NCBI GenBank assembly: GCA_964512675.1
Contig: CAZEJR010000005.1
Location: forward strand, 53,412 to 117,411
DNA: 64,000 nucleotides
Reading direction: 5' to 3'
Source: A07HB70 sp964512675
GTDB taxonomy: Archaea; Halobacteriota; Halobacteria; Halobacteriales; Haloferacaceae
The stretch's first letter is position 1. Every line of letters starts with the position of its first letter. Below the pieces are notes generated by a model. The model saw only the letters and a program-made list of their open reading frames with translations, made no database searches and had not been told where the DNA came from. Below are positions 34,464 through 42,549 of this stretch, piece by piece. The position numbers and the translations under genes were made by a program.

Positions 34464-35372
34464 CTACCGCCAGTCGTAGACGGCGACGGCGCGGTCGTCG
34501 CGCGCCGACAGGCCGTGGGGGTTGCGTGCCGGCGACCGGTCCCGGCTGCGGGCGACGAGGGCGTCCGACGCGCCGGTGAGGACGCCCGAGACGACGTCGC
34601 GACCGTTGCCGAGCCACACTGTCGGGCGTCCGTCGCCGCGCACCACGTCGGCGAGCGTCGCGCGCGCGTCGCCCAGCGCCTCCCGAACGGTAGTCGTCGC
34701 GACGACGGGTCGGGGGCCGTAGCTCTTCACCAGACGGTACGAGAGCGCGCGGTACTTCCACCCCCAGTCCCGGTCGGTCCGACCGCCGTCGGCCTCGTAC
34801 TCGTGGGTCGCGGCCATCGCCTCCGTCCACTCGACCCGTCGACCCGTCGCGGCGAGGCGGTGCGCGAGGTCGCGTGCCCCGCCGGTCTCTAGGTACTCGT
34901 CGAACCCGTCGACGGCCCGGAGCGCCGCGGCCCGGAACGCGACGTTGCCGCCGTCGAAGAACGTGACGTCGCCCTCGGCCAGGTCAGACCGCTCGCGGTC
35001 GGGGACGGTGACACCGACACGCAGGCGGTGTCGACACGGCCCGGCGACGGCGTCGACGCCGGACGCGCCGAGGGCCCCGCGAACGGCCTCGATCCAGCCG
35101 GGTTCGGCGACGAGGTCGTGCCCGAGGAGGGCAACGACGTCGCCCGCCGCGGCCTCGATGCCGGCGTTGCGGGCGACGTTCAGCGTCCGGGTGGCGACCT
35201 CGACGAGCACGTCCACGTCGTCGCGGTCCCGCACCATCCCGCTCGTCCCGTCTGCCGAGGGGCCGTTCACCACGACCACCTCTGTGCCGGGGGCGTGCGC
35301 CGCGAGTGAGTCGAGGGCGCTCGCGAGGCGGTCGCGCCCGTTCAGGGTGGGGACGACCACCGAGACGTCCAT
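34464..35372 (-). CDS. Family 2 glycosyltransferase
   Basis: A 302-residue GT-A glycosyltransferase. The N-terminus MDVSVVVPTLNGRDRL and VVVVNGPSADGT are the nucleotide-sugar fold, NVARNAGIEAAAGDVVALLGHD contains the DXD-equivalent (GHDLV), and FFDGGNVAFRAAALRAVDGFDEYLETG is the acceptor-side motif of family 2. There are no clear transmembrane helices, so it is a soluble or peripheral enzyme; the sugar and acceptor are unknown. The ATG was chosen because a strong TTTTAAAA box lies 24 nt upstream. Confidence 0.85.
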   Translation of the reverse strand: MDVSVVVPTLNGRDRLASALDSLAAHAPGTEVVVVNGPSADGTSGMVRDRDDVDVLVEVATRTLNVARNAGIEAAAGDVVALLGHDLVAEPGWIEAVRGALGASGVDAVAGPCRHRLRVGVTVPDRERSDLAEGDVTFFDGGNVAFRAAALRAVDGFDEYLETGGARDLAHRLAATGRRVEWTEAMAATHEYEADGGRTDRDWGWKYRALSYRLVKSYGPRPVVATTTVREALGDARATLADVVRGDGRPTVWLGNGRDVVSGVLTGASDALVARSRDRSPARNPHGLSARDDRAVAVYDWR

Positions 35373-35392
35373 ATGTCGTTCTGCTCCGGCTG

Positions 35393-35400
35393 TTTTAAAA
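35393..35400 (-). promoter_or_regulatory. TATA box of the family 2 glycosyltransferase gene
   Basis: The palindromic TTTTAAAA is centred about 24-25 nt upstream of the ATG at 35372. It overlaps the stop codon of the preceding methyltransferase gene. Confidence 0.6.
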
Positions 35401-36129
35401 CGGTTCGCCCTCTCCGGCTCTTGCCCCGTCGGCAACCCGCGCGTCCCAGTACGACACCGACGCGAGCCGGTCGCCCACGACCGTCTGCCCGACCGCGCGG
35501 TCGACGTCCCGAACCTCGTCGGCGACGCGGTTCGGCACCTGACGGTAGAAGCCGAACGGGAGGACGAAGTCGTGGTCGGCGTCCGCCAGCTCGAGGTTTA
35601 TGCCCGTGAACAGGTCGACCACCTCGTCGCGGTCGTACAGCCGCGAGCCCATCGGGAGCGCCCAGTTGTAGACACTCCGGGCGCTCGCCGCGTTGAACGT
35701 GTCGAAGAAGACCTGATCGCGGGCCACCCGTGTCATCTCGGAGAGGTACGTCGCCGGCGTGTCGGCGAGGTGAAAGAACCGCATGGCGAAGACGGCGTCG
35801 AAGCTGTCGTCGGGAAACGGCAGACGCCCGGCGTCGCCGCGGAGGAACTCCACCGACCGCCCGGCACGGCGAGCCTTCTCGCGGCCCCGTGCCAGCATCT
35901 CTGCCGAGATGTCGAGGCCGACGATCTCGGCGTCTCGCTCGGCCAGCGCGACGGTGAACCGGCCCGTACCGCAGGCGATCTCGAGTATCTCACGCCCCTC
36001 GACCGGCGCCAGTGCGTCCAGTACGGCGCCCTTCTCGCGCCGGTCGATGAGCCGACCGCCGCGCGAGAACCGCTTCTCCTCGTACTCGGCGGCGACGTCG
36101 TCGGCCTGGTACCACTCCCTCCCCTTCAC
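35395..36129 (-). CDS. Class I SAM-dependent methyltransferase
   Basis: A 244-residue UbiE/COQ5-like methyltransferase. Motif I (ILEIACGTGRFTVALAE, about 46-62) binds SAM, followed by VGLDISAEML and the motif LPFPDDSFDAVFAMRFFHL. The substrate is not predictable. The GTG at 36129 begins VKGREWYQADDVAAEYEEKRF, a typical family opening, and lies about 27 nt after a T-rich element (TTTTCA on the minus strand, 36155-36160). It is divergent from the MBL-fold gene. Confidence 0.9.
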   Translation of the reverse strand: MKGREWYQADDVAAEYEEKRFSRGGRLIDRREKGAVLDALAPVEGREILEIACGTGRFTVALAERDAEIVGLDISAEMLARGREKARRAGRSVEFLRGDAGRLPFPDDSFDAVFAMRFFHLADTPATYLSEMTRVARDQVFFDTFNAASARSVYNWALPMGSRLYDRDEVVDLFTGINLELADADHDFVLPFGFYRQVPNRVADEVRDVDRAVGQTVVGDRLASVSYWDARVADGARAGEGEPF

Positions 36130-36201
36130 GTGATCCGACCCGCGCGACGCCGCCTGAAAACCGTGGCGGATACGACCCACGGCGTTGAAGCCGTCGCCGC
36201 T

Positions 36202-36969
36202 GTGCTCTCTGCCGTGCGCTCTATCCCCATGCCGCGGGACGGCGTCCCGACCGGTCGGGTCAACGCCTGTCTGCACGAGGGCGACGAGACACTCCTCGTC
36301 GACCCCGGCGTCGACTGTCCGGCACTCGACGACGCGCTCGCGGACGTGACGGTCGACCACGTCGCCGTCACCCACGCACACCCCGACCACGCGGCGGCGG
36401 TCGCCGCCCACGCCGACGGCGCGACCGTCTGGGCCGCCCGCGGCCACGCCAGCCGCTTCCGGGCGGCGACGGGTGTCGCTCCGGACCGCACGCTCGCCGA
36501 CGGCGACCGGGTCGCCGGCGCGCGTGTCCTCGAGACGCCCGGACACGCGCCCGACCACCTCGCCTTCCTGACCGACGCGGGGACGGCGTGTGGCGACCTC
36601 GCCCGGGCCGACGGGAGCGTCGCCGTCGCCGCGCCCGAGGGCGACCTGCGGACGTACCTCGTCTCGCTCCGCCGGCTCCGCCTCCGCCGCCCCGCCCGCC
36701 TGTTCCCGGGCCACGGCCCCGTCGTCGACGACCCGGTCACGGCGCTCGACCGTCTCTACGACCACCGGCGCGAGCGTGGTCGCCGTGTGCTCGCTGCGGT
36801 CCGTGCCGGCGCGGACGACCCCGACGCGGTCCTCGCCCGGGCCTACGACGTCGACCTGACGGGCGTCCGGGCGCAGGCCCGCGCCACCGTCGTCGCCCAC
36901 GTCCAGAAGCTCGCCGTCGAGGGCCGGGTGCGGTGGGAGCCCGCGACCGAGACAGTCCGGCCCGTCTAA
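36202..36969 (+). CDS. Metallo-beta-lactamase-fold hydrolase
   Basis: A roughly 255-residue MBL-fold protein. Zinc ligands are in THAHPDHAAAV (HxHxDH), ETPGHAPDHLAF (His) and the late LFPGHGPVVDD (His); the Asp in CGDLARADG fits the fourth ligand position. A C-terminal winged-helix-like region follows (about 200-250), as in the archaeal LACTB2-type group. Substrate unknown. The start is uncertain: in-frame GTG codons at 36202 and 36214 or ATG at 36229 are all possible. Confidence 0.85.
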   Translation: MLSAVRSIPMPRDGVPTGRVNACLHEGDETLLVDPGVDCPALDDALADVTVDHVAVTHAHPDHAAAVAAHADGATVWAARGHASRFRAATGVAPDRTLADGDRVAGARVLETPGHAPDHLAFLTDAGTACGDLARADGSVAVAAPEGDLRTYLVSLRRLRLRRPARLFPGHGPVVDDPVTALDRLYDHRRERGRRVLAAVRAGADDPDAVLARAYDVDLTGVRAQARATVVAHVQKLAVEGRVRWEPATETVRPV

Positions 36970-36971
36970 GC

Positions 36972-36979
36972 GCTTTTGA
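36972..36979 (+). promoter_or_regulatory. TATA-like element of the YkgJ-type gene
   Basis: GCTTTTGA is centred about 26 nt before the GTG at 37002, defining that start. Confidence 0.5.
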
Positions 36980-37001
36980 TGCTCCGGCTCTCCGATCTGC
37001 C

Positions 37002-37712
37002 GTGACGGACCGCTCGCTCGAGGCCGACCTCGCCCGTGCCCGTGCCCTCGACGTCTCGGCGCTCGCAGACGCCGTCGAGTCGCTCGGCTTCGAGTGCACG
37101 CGCTGTGGCGCCTGCTGTAAGGGCTCGCTCGACGCCGACGGCGACCCCGACCCGGACGGCGAGCCACACACCGCGACGGTGTTCCCGGAGGAGGGACGCG
37201 AGATCCAGACGGCGGGCGACTACGACTGGCGCGACGTCGCCCGACCGATGCCGTACGGCCTCGCGGACGGCGCCGGCGAGACGTTCGAGTGGGCGCTCGC
37301 GGCCGACGACTGCGGCGACTGCGCGTTCTACGCCGAGGAGGCGGGCGACGACGGTGACCCCGAGGGCCGCTGTACCGTCCACGGCGACCGCCCGCTCATC
37401 TGTCGGACCTACCCGTTCAGCGTGGTGCTGGACGCCGAGGACGCCACGGACGCGACCGGCGTCGGCCAGCCGATGGGTGGGGCCGTCGACCGGGAGGGAC
37501 AGGTCCGCGCCCACGAGTGCGAGGGCCTCGGGCGGGACATCTCGCGCGAGGACGCCGTGGCGCTGGCCGAGGCGCTGAAGCAGCGGGCGGTTCGGGAACT
37601 GGCGGAGGCGGTCGCGGTCCGGGACCGCTACCGTCCCGTCGACGCAGACGGCGTCGTCGTCCACGACTCCGAGGGCCAGAAGCGCCCGGACGGAACGCCG
37701 TTCGAGGGCTGA
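37002..37712 (+). CDS. YkgJ-type cysteine cluster protein
   Basis: A 236-residue protein of the YkgJ/CxxCxxCC family. The cluster FECTRCGACCKGS lies near 31-43, with further cysteines in DDCGDCAFY, GRCTVHGDRPLICRTYPF and HECEGLG. The pattern suits a zinc or iron-sulfur site. No reaction is established for the family. An acidic insert (DADGDPDPDGEP) follows the first cluster, typical of haloarchaeal adaptation. Confidence 0.85.
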   Translation: MTDRSLEADLARARALDVSALADAVESLGFECTRCGACCKGSLDADGDPDPDGEPHTATVFPEEGREIQTAGDYDWRDVARPMPYGLADGAGETFEWALAADDCGDCAFYAEEAGDDGDPEGRCTVHGDRPLICRTYPFSVVLDAEDATDATGVGQPMGGAVDREGQVRAHECEGLGRDISREDAVALAEALKQRAVRELAEAVAVRDRYRPVDADGVVVHDSEGQKRPDGTPFEG

Positions 37713-37720
37713 CGCGCCGG

Positions 37721-37730
37721 AACGCTTTAG
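37721..37730 (+). promoter_or_regulatory. TATA-like element of the TRAM gene
   Basis: AACGCTTTAG lies 29-38 nt before the GTG at 37759, allowing a leaderless or very short-leader transcript. Confidence 0.4.
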
Positions 37731-37758
37731 CAGTCGCCGTGTCTGCCGAGGAGACACT

Positions 37759-38157
37759 GTGGAGATCTCCAGACGACTCCTCTGTCTGTTCAGCGCCGAG
37801 GTCCGTGCCGAGGACGACCACTACGTCGTCGAGGTGCCCCGCCGGGAGGTCGAGACCGGAGCGATCGAGGCGGACGGCACCTACCGCGTCGCGCTCATCG
37901 CCCGCGACGGCGCGGCGCCCGCCGACGCCGGCGACGAGTCGACGTCCGCCCCGCCGTCGGACGAGCCACAACCCCCCGTCGAGGTCGGCGAAGTCAGGTA
38001 CGTCGAGATCGAGGATATCGGCAAGCAGGGCGACGGCATCGCCCGCGTCGAGCGCGGCTACGTGATTATCGTCCCCGACACCGAGGTCGGCGAGCAGGTG
38101 AAAGTCGAGGTGCGCGAGGTCAAGTCGAACTTCGCCGTCGGCGACGTCGTCGGCTAG
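37759..38157 (+). CDS. TRAM-domain RNA-binding protein
   Basis: A 132-residue protein. The last 55 residues form a TRAM domain (VEVGEVRYVEIEDIGKQGD, then YVIIVPDTEVGEQVKVEVREV), a small OB-like RNA-binding fold. Residues 1-45 form a separate region with hydrophobic strands, and a Pro/Ser/Glu-rich linker joins the two. Archaeal TRAM proteins have been linked to cold response and RNA chaperoning; here that is only by analogy. The gene ends in a 4-nt convergent overlap with the radical SAM gene. Confidence 0.87.
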   Translation: MEISRRLLCLFSAEVRAEDDHYVVEVPRREVETGAIEADGTYRVALIARDGAAPADAGDESTSAPPSDEPQPPVEVGEVRYVEIEDIGKQGDGIARVERGYVIIVPDTEVGEQVKVEVREVKSNFAVGDVVG

Positions 38158-39851
38158 ACGGTCGCGAACCGGTCGAGTGCAACGCCGTCGAACCGTGGCA
38201 CCCGCTCGTGGGGCCGCGAGACGACGATGTTCGCCGCGCGGTCGCGCCCGACGCCCGGAACTGCGCGCAGTTCGTCGAGCGTCGCCGCGTTGAGGTCGAG
38301 CGGGTAGGGAACGCCAGTCACCGACCGGTAGCCCCAGTCGACGACGGCTGCGTCGAACCGCTCCCCGAGCGGCCGTTCGCCCGGGACCGCCACCAGCAGG
38401 GGGTACGTGCCGAGCTGTCGCCCGAACGTCTTGCCGTCCTGGTGGTACTCTGCGTGGACGTCGGGCAGCACCGTCCCCGGCGGCGCGACCCGTTCCAGCA
38501 TCGGGCGGTCTACCTCCTCCCGGACCGCCCGTTTGTACTGCTTGAACTGCGTTTTGTGTTCTCGGGCGAGGCGTGCGCCCGTCTCGGCCATCTCCGTCCC
38601 CTCGAACGCCATCACCTGCCGGATGTTCACCCGCCGAAGGAGTAGCCCCGTCTCCAGCACCGAGTCGAGGAACGCACGGTTGTGCTCGAACGTCTCCGCG
38701 CGTTCCCCGGCCAGCCCGTGGACGAGGTTGATCCCCGGGAGGAGCTTCGGGAGGCGCCGCGCCGCCTCGTCCCCGTACGTCGGGGCCGCCGAGCGGTCCT
38801 CGCCGGGCCGCCACCCGGCTGCCTCGTTGACCACCCGAACCGCCTCGAGGCACTCCTCCGCGGTGACGAGAAGGTTGTTCTCCGCCTGGACGACGGGGTC
38901 GGCGGATTCGAGACCGAACGCCGCGGTGTCACCGGCCGTGTTGTGCTCGGCGATTATCTCGATACCCGTACGCGACCGCTCCGGGTAGTCGACGATCGTG
39001 ACGGGGTTCATGTTGTCGAGGTGGAGAGTCTCGAGGTCGGGAGCAGCCGCGCGAATCCCGCCGTAGAGGTCGCGGAGCGCGTCCGGGTTCGGCGCCTCGC
39101 CGTCGCCGCCGAACGCGAGGATGTCGGCCTGCCGACCGATCCGGAAGTGACGGAGACCGTGGTCTGAGAGCGCGTCCACCTCGTCGACGACCGCCGCGGC
39201 GTCCCGGAAGCCCGGGTCGCCGTACATCGGCTCCGTGCAGAACGAGCAGCGGTACGCACAGCCCCGCGAGGTCTCCAGCTCGGCGATCAGGTAGTCCGGG
39301 TGGTTCGGGTGGTGCTCGACGACGAACGCGCCCTCGCGCGCCCACCGTGCCACCTCGTCGTAGTCGCGGTAGCGGTCCTCGAACCCCTCCAGTCCGCCGT
39401 GAACGAGGTCGTACGCCGCGGCCTCGACGTCCGCCATCGCCACGAAGTCGTAGTCTAAGTCGTCTCGCCCCATCTCCTGCGCGCCGGCGTTCTCCTCGCC
39501 GACGCCGAACCGCACGGGGCCGCCGAGGAGCGTCGTCCCGTCGGCAGTCCAGGCGATCTCCCGGACCTCGTCCGGCTCTGCGGGCGTCCCGCCGACGTAC
39601 TTCCCGGGGACGGTGATGCCGCCGGTGTAGACGACGAGGTCGGCGTCGGCAACGTCGCGCCACCGCGACCGGTCGTCGCGGAGGGCGTCGACGGTGTGGT
39701 ACGTGACCGACTCGCGCGGCACGCCGGCGTCGACGAGTGCGCCCGCGGTGTACCGCGGGTACGTCGAGATGTACGGCGGGACCCCGAAGTGGGCGGGCTC
39801 GTCGACGTAGCCGTCGACGATTGTCACGGCGACATCTGCGGGGTCTCTCAT
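38154..39851 (-). CDS. Radical SAM protein with C-terminal helix-hairpin-helix
   Basis: A 565-residue radical SAM enzyme. The [4Fe-4S] motif CAYRCSFC is near 204. The N-terminal 160 residues look like a B12-binding-type Rossmann region (VTIVDGYVDEPAHFGVPPY, LVVYTGGITVPGKYV). The C-terminus carries a helix-hairpin-helix (LDLNATLDELRAVPGVGRDR), suggesting nucleic-acid binding. I know this architecture from archaea but not its reaction. It probably shares a transcript with the DUF429 gene, 23 nt upstream. Confidence 0.87.
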   Translation of the reverse strand: MRDPADVAVTIVDGYVDEPAHFGVPPYISTYPRYTAGALVDAGVPRESVTYHTVDALRDDRSRWRDVADADLVVYTGGITVPGKYVGGTPAEPDEVREIAWTADGTTLLGGPVRFGVGEENAGAQEMGRDDLDYDFVAMADVEAAAYDLVHGGLEGFEDRYRDYDEVARWAREGAFVVEHHPNHPDYLIAELETSRGCAYRCSFCTEPMYGDPGFRDAAAVVDEVDALSDHGLRHFRIGRQADILAFGGDGEAPNPDALRDLYGGIRAAAPDLETLHLDNMNPVTIVDYPERSRTGIEIIAEHNTAGDTAAFGLESADPVVQAENNLLVTAEECLEAVRVVNEAAGWRPGEDRSAAPTYGDEAARRLPKLLPGINLVHGLAGERAETFEHNRAFLDSVLETGLLLRRVNIRQVMAFEGTEMAETGARLAREHKTQFKQYKRAVREEVDRPMLERVAPPGTVLPDVHAEYHQDGKTFGRQLGTYPLLVAVPGERPLGERFDAAVVDWGYRSVTGVPYPLDLNAATLDELRAVPGVGRDRAANIVVSRPHERVPRFDGVALDRFATV

Positions 39852-39874
39852 GCCACTGTCTCGCCGTCGCGCGG

Positions 39875-40723
39875 CTAAGTATCGTGCGGTCTCCTCCCCC
39901 CCGCGAGCGGGTAGATCGCACCCTCCAGCCGCCAGCTGTCCGTCGCCGGCGTCGGGTCTGTCTCGAACGCCCGCGCGGTCCCGATGGCAGCCGCGAGGGC
40001 GTCCAGCGCGTCTCCGTCCGCGTCGGCGAGCGCGCGGGCCGCGAGCCGGTCCGGGACCGAGACGTGGTCGCGAACGCCCGCGAGGTTCGCGCGCCGGCGC
40101 TCCCGTTCGCGGTCGCCCGACCCTTTGTACTCCTCGCGGTGGAGATCAAGCCCGTCGAAGACCGCAGCCGGGTAGACTTCGAGGAGACGCAGCCGGCTGT
40201 CGCCCCGTGTCGCCCCGGCGTCAATCGGCAGGACCCACGCGTCGCCGCCCGCGACGAGCGGCTGGAGCACCCCGGCGATCCCGTGGTACGTCTGTCGCTT
40301 CACGAAGAAGTGGTACGGCGAGAACGAGTCGTGGGCAGTGTCCGTCGCCCGGCGGGCGTACGTGGCGTCGCCGGGCGTCGCCTGCTGGCACGCCGCGTCG
40401 AACGCCGCGGCGTCGTCGAAGCCGGCGACGACCGCCACGACGTCGCGCCACGTCTCGGCGCCGAGCCGCTCGGCGACGGGTGCCGGCAGCGAGAACGGAA
40501 CGTCCAGTCCCGCGGCGCCGGACCGGCCGCGCAGAAACCGGGCGAGGGCCGCCGCCGTCGCCTCCGGGTCGGCGCCGGACGGATCGAGCCGCTCGTGTGC
40601 CGGCGCGAGTCCGGTCAGCCGGAGCGTCCCGTCTCGGCGCTCGCACTCGGCGATCCAGACGTTCTCGCGTGCGTCTCGCGCGCCGCTGAAGTCGACACCG
40701 ACGACGCGGTCCTGCGGGTCCAC
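39875..40723 (-). CDS. DUF429-family protein
   Basis: A 282-residue protein with the RNase H-like opening VVGVDFSGARDARENVWIA of the DUF429 family. A second conserved block is GLDVPFSLPAP, and HDSFSPYHFFVKRQTYHGI and EVYPAAVFDGL follow in the middle. Function unproven; a nuclease-like fold is suggested by the first motif. The GTG at 40723 starts eight residues before the conserved strand. The 248 nt between it and the next gene (40724-40971) hold only a weak minus-strand reading frame that I do not accept. Confidence 0.8.
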   Translation of the reverse strand: MDPQDRVVGVDFSGARDARENVWIAECERRDGTLRLTGLAPAHERLDPSGADPEATAAALARFLRGRSGAAGLDVPFSLPAPVAERLGAETWRDVVAVVAGFDDAAAFDAACQQATPGDATYARRATDTAHDSFSPYHFFVKRQTYHGIAGVLQPLVAGGDAWVLPIDAGATRGDSRLRLLEVYPAAVFDGLDLHREEYKGSGDRERERRRANLAGVRDHVSVPDRLAARALADADGDALDALAAAIGTARAFETDPTPATDSWRLEGAIYPLAGGRRPHDT

Positions 40724-40939
40724 GGGTCGTCTGCGGGCCGCACGTACTCGACGGTTCCGCCGTCGTGTCGACGCGCCACCACACGCGCCCCGCAGCCGCC
40801 CTCCGGACGGCACCGATCCTGTGTGCCTCGCGGCCCACGAGGCCGGGCGTCGGATTCAGCTCGTCGGGCCAGAGTCCGCAGACGCGGCCACGCGAGCGAC
40901 TCGCTCACCCCCCGGACGGTGGCCGGTCCCCGCCCGGAG

Positions 40940-40957
40940 GGCTAATGTTGATTAGCC
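40940..40957. promoter_or_regulatory. Palindrome at the promoter of the small zinc protein gene
   Basis: Perfect 6-bp arms GGCTAA and TTAGCC flank the 6-nt centre TGTTGA. The element lies 15-32 nt before the GTG at 40972, exactly where the TATA box of a leaderless gene belongs, so it may be both core promoter and operator. Confidence 0.5.
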
Positions 40958-40971
40958 GTCCTTCCCGTGGT

Positions 40972-41133
40972 GTGAACGTGCCACCGACGACTGAGGTCAG
41001 GTGCCTCGACGACGACTGCTTCCTCGACATGTTCGAGAACCACTACACCTACGACGTCCCCGACGACCACTCCGTTCCCGACCTCGTCTGCCCGGCCTGT
41101 GGCGGGACAGAGCTGGACGAGATCGAGCTGTAG
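40972..41133 (+). CDS. Small zinc-ribbon protein (DUF7559-like)
   Basis: A 53-residue protein. Cysteines in VRCLDDDCFLDMFENHYTYD and VCPACGGTELDEIEL form two CxxxxC/CxxC knuckles, typical of a small zinc ribbon. I recall near-identical small haloarchaeal proteins under the name DUF7559, from memory. It may be a zinc-binding regulator or RNA-binding protein. The GTG at 40972 fits the promoter palindrome; GTG 40978 is two codons in. Confidence 0.75.
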   Translation: MNVPPTTEVRCLDDDCFLDMFENHYTYDVPDDHSVPDLVCPACGGTELDEIEL

Positions 41134-41176
41134 CCGCCAGCGCCGCGTCCGGCGTGCTGTGCCCCGCTGTCGCTGA

Positions 41177-41183
41177 CTATAAC
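41177..41183 (+). promoter_or_regulatory. TATA box upstream of the Hsp20-like gene
   Basis: CTATAAC is centred about 29 nt before the ATG at 41209. The transcript should therefore begin almost at that ATG rather than near the Hsp20-like GTG at 41247. Confidence 0.5.
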
Positions 41184-41208
41184 TGTCGCGCCGCCCGAGA
41201 CCGTAGCG

Positions 41209-41250
41209 ATGATCGCCGACGCAGACGACCGACGGAGGGATCGATCGTGA
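41209..41250 (+). CDS. Possible 13-residue upstream reading frame
   Basis: An ATG at the predicted 5' end of the transcript opens a frame MIADADDRRRDRS. Its TGA stop overlaps the GTG of the Hsp20-like gene in the arrangement GTGA (41247-41250). A Shine-Dalgarno-like GGAGGG (41234-41239) lies inside it. Leaderless translation of this short frame could feed ribosomes into the downstream gene. Whether it is translated is unknown. Confidence 0.35.
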   Translation: MIADADDRRRDRS

Positions 41251-41741
41251 GTGGACTCCGCGAGTTCGGCGAGAGCGCCGCCGCCGCGGTGCTCGAGCGC
41301 GTCGGTCGCGGGGTGAGCCGCGTCCAGGAGAAGCGACCGCTGTCTCACGACCTGCTGGAGTCCGACGACGCATACCTCGTCGTCTTCGACGCGCCCGGCG
41401 CGGAGCGAAGCGACGTCCAGGTGCGCTACCTCGACGGCGAGATTCAGGTCCAGGTCGACCGGTTCCGGGCGTTCCACGAGGGGTTCGACACCGTCTTTCC
41501 GGGTCGGGGGCTGTCGCTCGACGGCACGGCCTCGCTCCCGGACGACGCGCGGGTCGACGCCGAGTCGGCGGCGGCGACGCTCGCCGACGACGGCACACTC
41601 CGCGTCGAGGTGCCCAAGCGCCGGAGCGACGACGAGGGCGACGTGACGGTCGTCGACGAGGACGACGGACCGGAGCGGGTCGAGATCGACGACCCGGACG
41701 ACGCTTCCGGGGACGCGGGTAACGGCGCGGACGACGCTTAG
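41247..41741 (+). CDS. Hsp20/alpha-crystallin-like protein (GvpH-like)
   Basis: A 164-residue protein. Residues 45-135 follow the small heat-shock protein pattern: AYLVVFDAPGAERSDVQVRYL, an internal strand pair, then ASLPDDARVDAE and the C-terminal strand DGTLRVEVPKR. The tail is acidic. Related haloarchaeal proteins are annotated DUF7127 or GvpH-like. It is the only gene here where I see a good Shine-Dalgarno sequence, GGAGGG, 7 nt before the GTG. A chaperone role is inferred. The 154 nt to the next stop hold nothing recognised. Confidence 0.75.
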   Translation: MSGLREFGESAAAAVLERVGRGVSRVQEKRPLSHDLLESDDAYLVVFDAPGAERSDVQVRYLDGEIQVQVDRFRAFHEGFDTVFPGRGLSLDGTASLPDDARVDAESAAATLADDGTLRVEVPKRRSDDEGDVTVVDEDDGPERVEIDDPDDASGDAGNGADDA

Positions 41742-41895
41742 GACGCGCTGCCCGCCCTCGCCGGGAGGCGTCGACGGTCGTATCGACCCTGCCTCGCGGG
41801 GCCACGCGGCCCGACGGGCGCGCCCCGAGCCGTCGTCGGCGCGTCTCGTCGCGCCCCCGGACGTGTGGCTCACTCACGTCGACCTCTCTGGTCGG

Positions 41896-42525
41896 TCAGG
41901 ACGTCTCCGGGTCGACGTCGGCGTCCGGGTCGACGACCCGATCGACCGCCGCCGGCGCTCGCCAGCCGGTCGTCAGCTCGAGCAGCTGGACTACCATCCG
42001 ACCGGTCGCGCCCCAGACCGTGTCGCCGTCGACGTGGAAGAAGTGGAGCCGTACCTCGCCGTAGTGGGGGTGTTCGCGGCGCTCAGACTCGTAGTTCTCG
42101 CGGTCGAGCAGCCCCGCGACGGGCAGAGCCACCACCTCCGCGACCTCCCGGTCGCCGGGTGCGTACGGGCGGTCGGGCACCCGCCCGACGAACGGCCGGA
42201 CGGCGTACTCGCTGACGGTCCGGATGTCGTCGAGGCAGCCGACCACCTTGACCTCGTCGGCACGGAGACCGACCTCCTCGTCGGCCTCGCGCAGCGCCGT
42301 CGCGCGCAGGTCGGTGTCGCTCGGCTCGCGTCCGCCGCCGGGAAAGCCCATCTGTCCCGCGTGCTCGCCGAGGTGGTCCGCCCGCCGGATGAACAGGAGG
42401 TAGTCGCCGTCGCTGCGGCTCAGGACGGCTGCCAGCACCGCCGCCCGCCGTGGTTCGTCGTCGACGACGGCGGGTTCGCGTGCGGCGACGTCCGAGAGGT
42501 CGAGACGCACTACCCGCCACGACAC
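41896..42525 (-). CDS. NUDIX hydrolase (CoA pyrophosphatase-like)
   Basis: A 209-residue NUDIX protein. The Nudix box reads GGGREPSDTDLRATALREAD then EEVGL (about 63-87), matching GX5EX7REUXEEXGU. The preceding GEHAGQMGFPGG resembles the NudL/CoA pyrophosphatase signature, so CoA or a related nucleotide diphosphate is a possible substrate. The GTG at 42525 was used; GTG 42510 is an alternative. It is probably the last gene of an operon with the DUF7109-like and GT81-like genes. Confidence 0.88.
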   Translation of the reverse strand: MSWRVVRLDLSDVAAREPAVVDDEPRRAAVLAAVLSRSDGDYLLFIRRADHLGEHAGQMGFPGGGREPSDTDLRATALREADEEVGLRADEVKVVGCLDDIRTVSEYAVRPFVGRVPDRPYAPGDREVAEVVALPVAGLLDRENYESERREHPHYGEVRLHFFHVDGDTVWGATGRMVVQLLELTTGWRAPAAVDRVVDPDADVDPETS

Positions 42526-42549
42526 CGTCCTCCGTACTGTGCCTGTCGG

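Noticed and set aside
34945..36228. A long open frame running in from upstream of the MBL-fold gene
   Set aside because: It lies antisense to the glycosyltransferase and methyltransferase genes and has no family features before the MBL part.
40615..40908. A 97-codon minus-strand frame in the spacer upstream of the DUF429 gene
   Set aside because: Its second half is an out-of-frame reading of the DUF429 start, and the first half has weak GC3 bias and no family I know; possibly a decayed gene, but not supportable.
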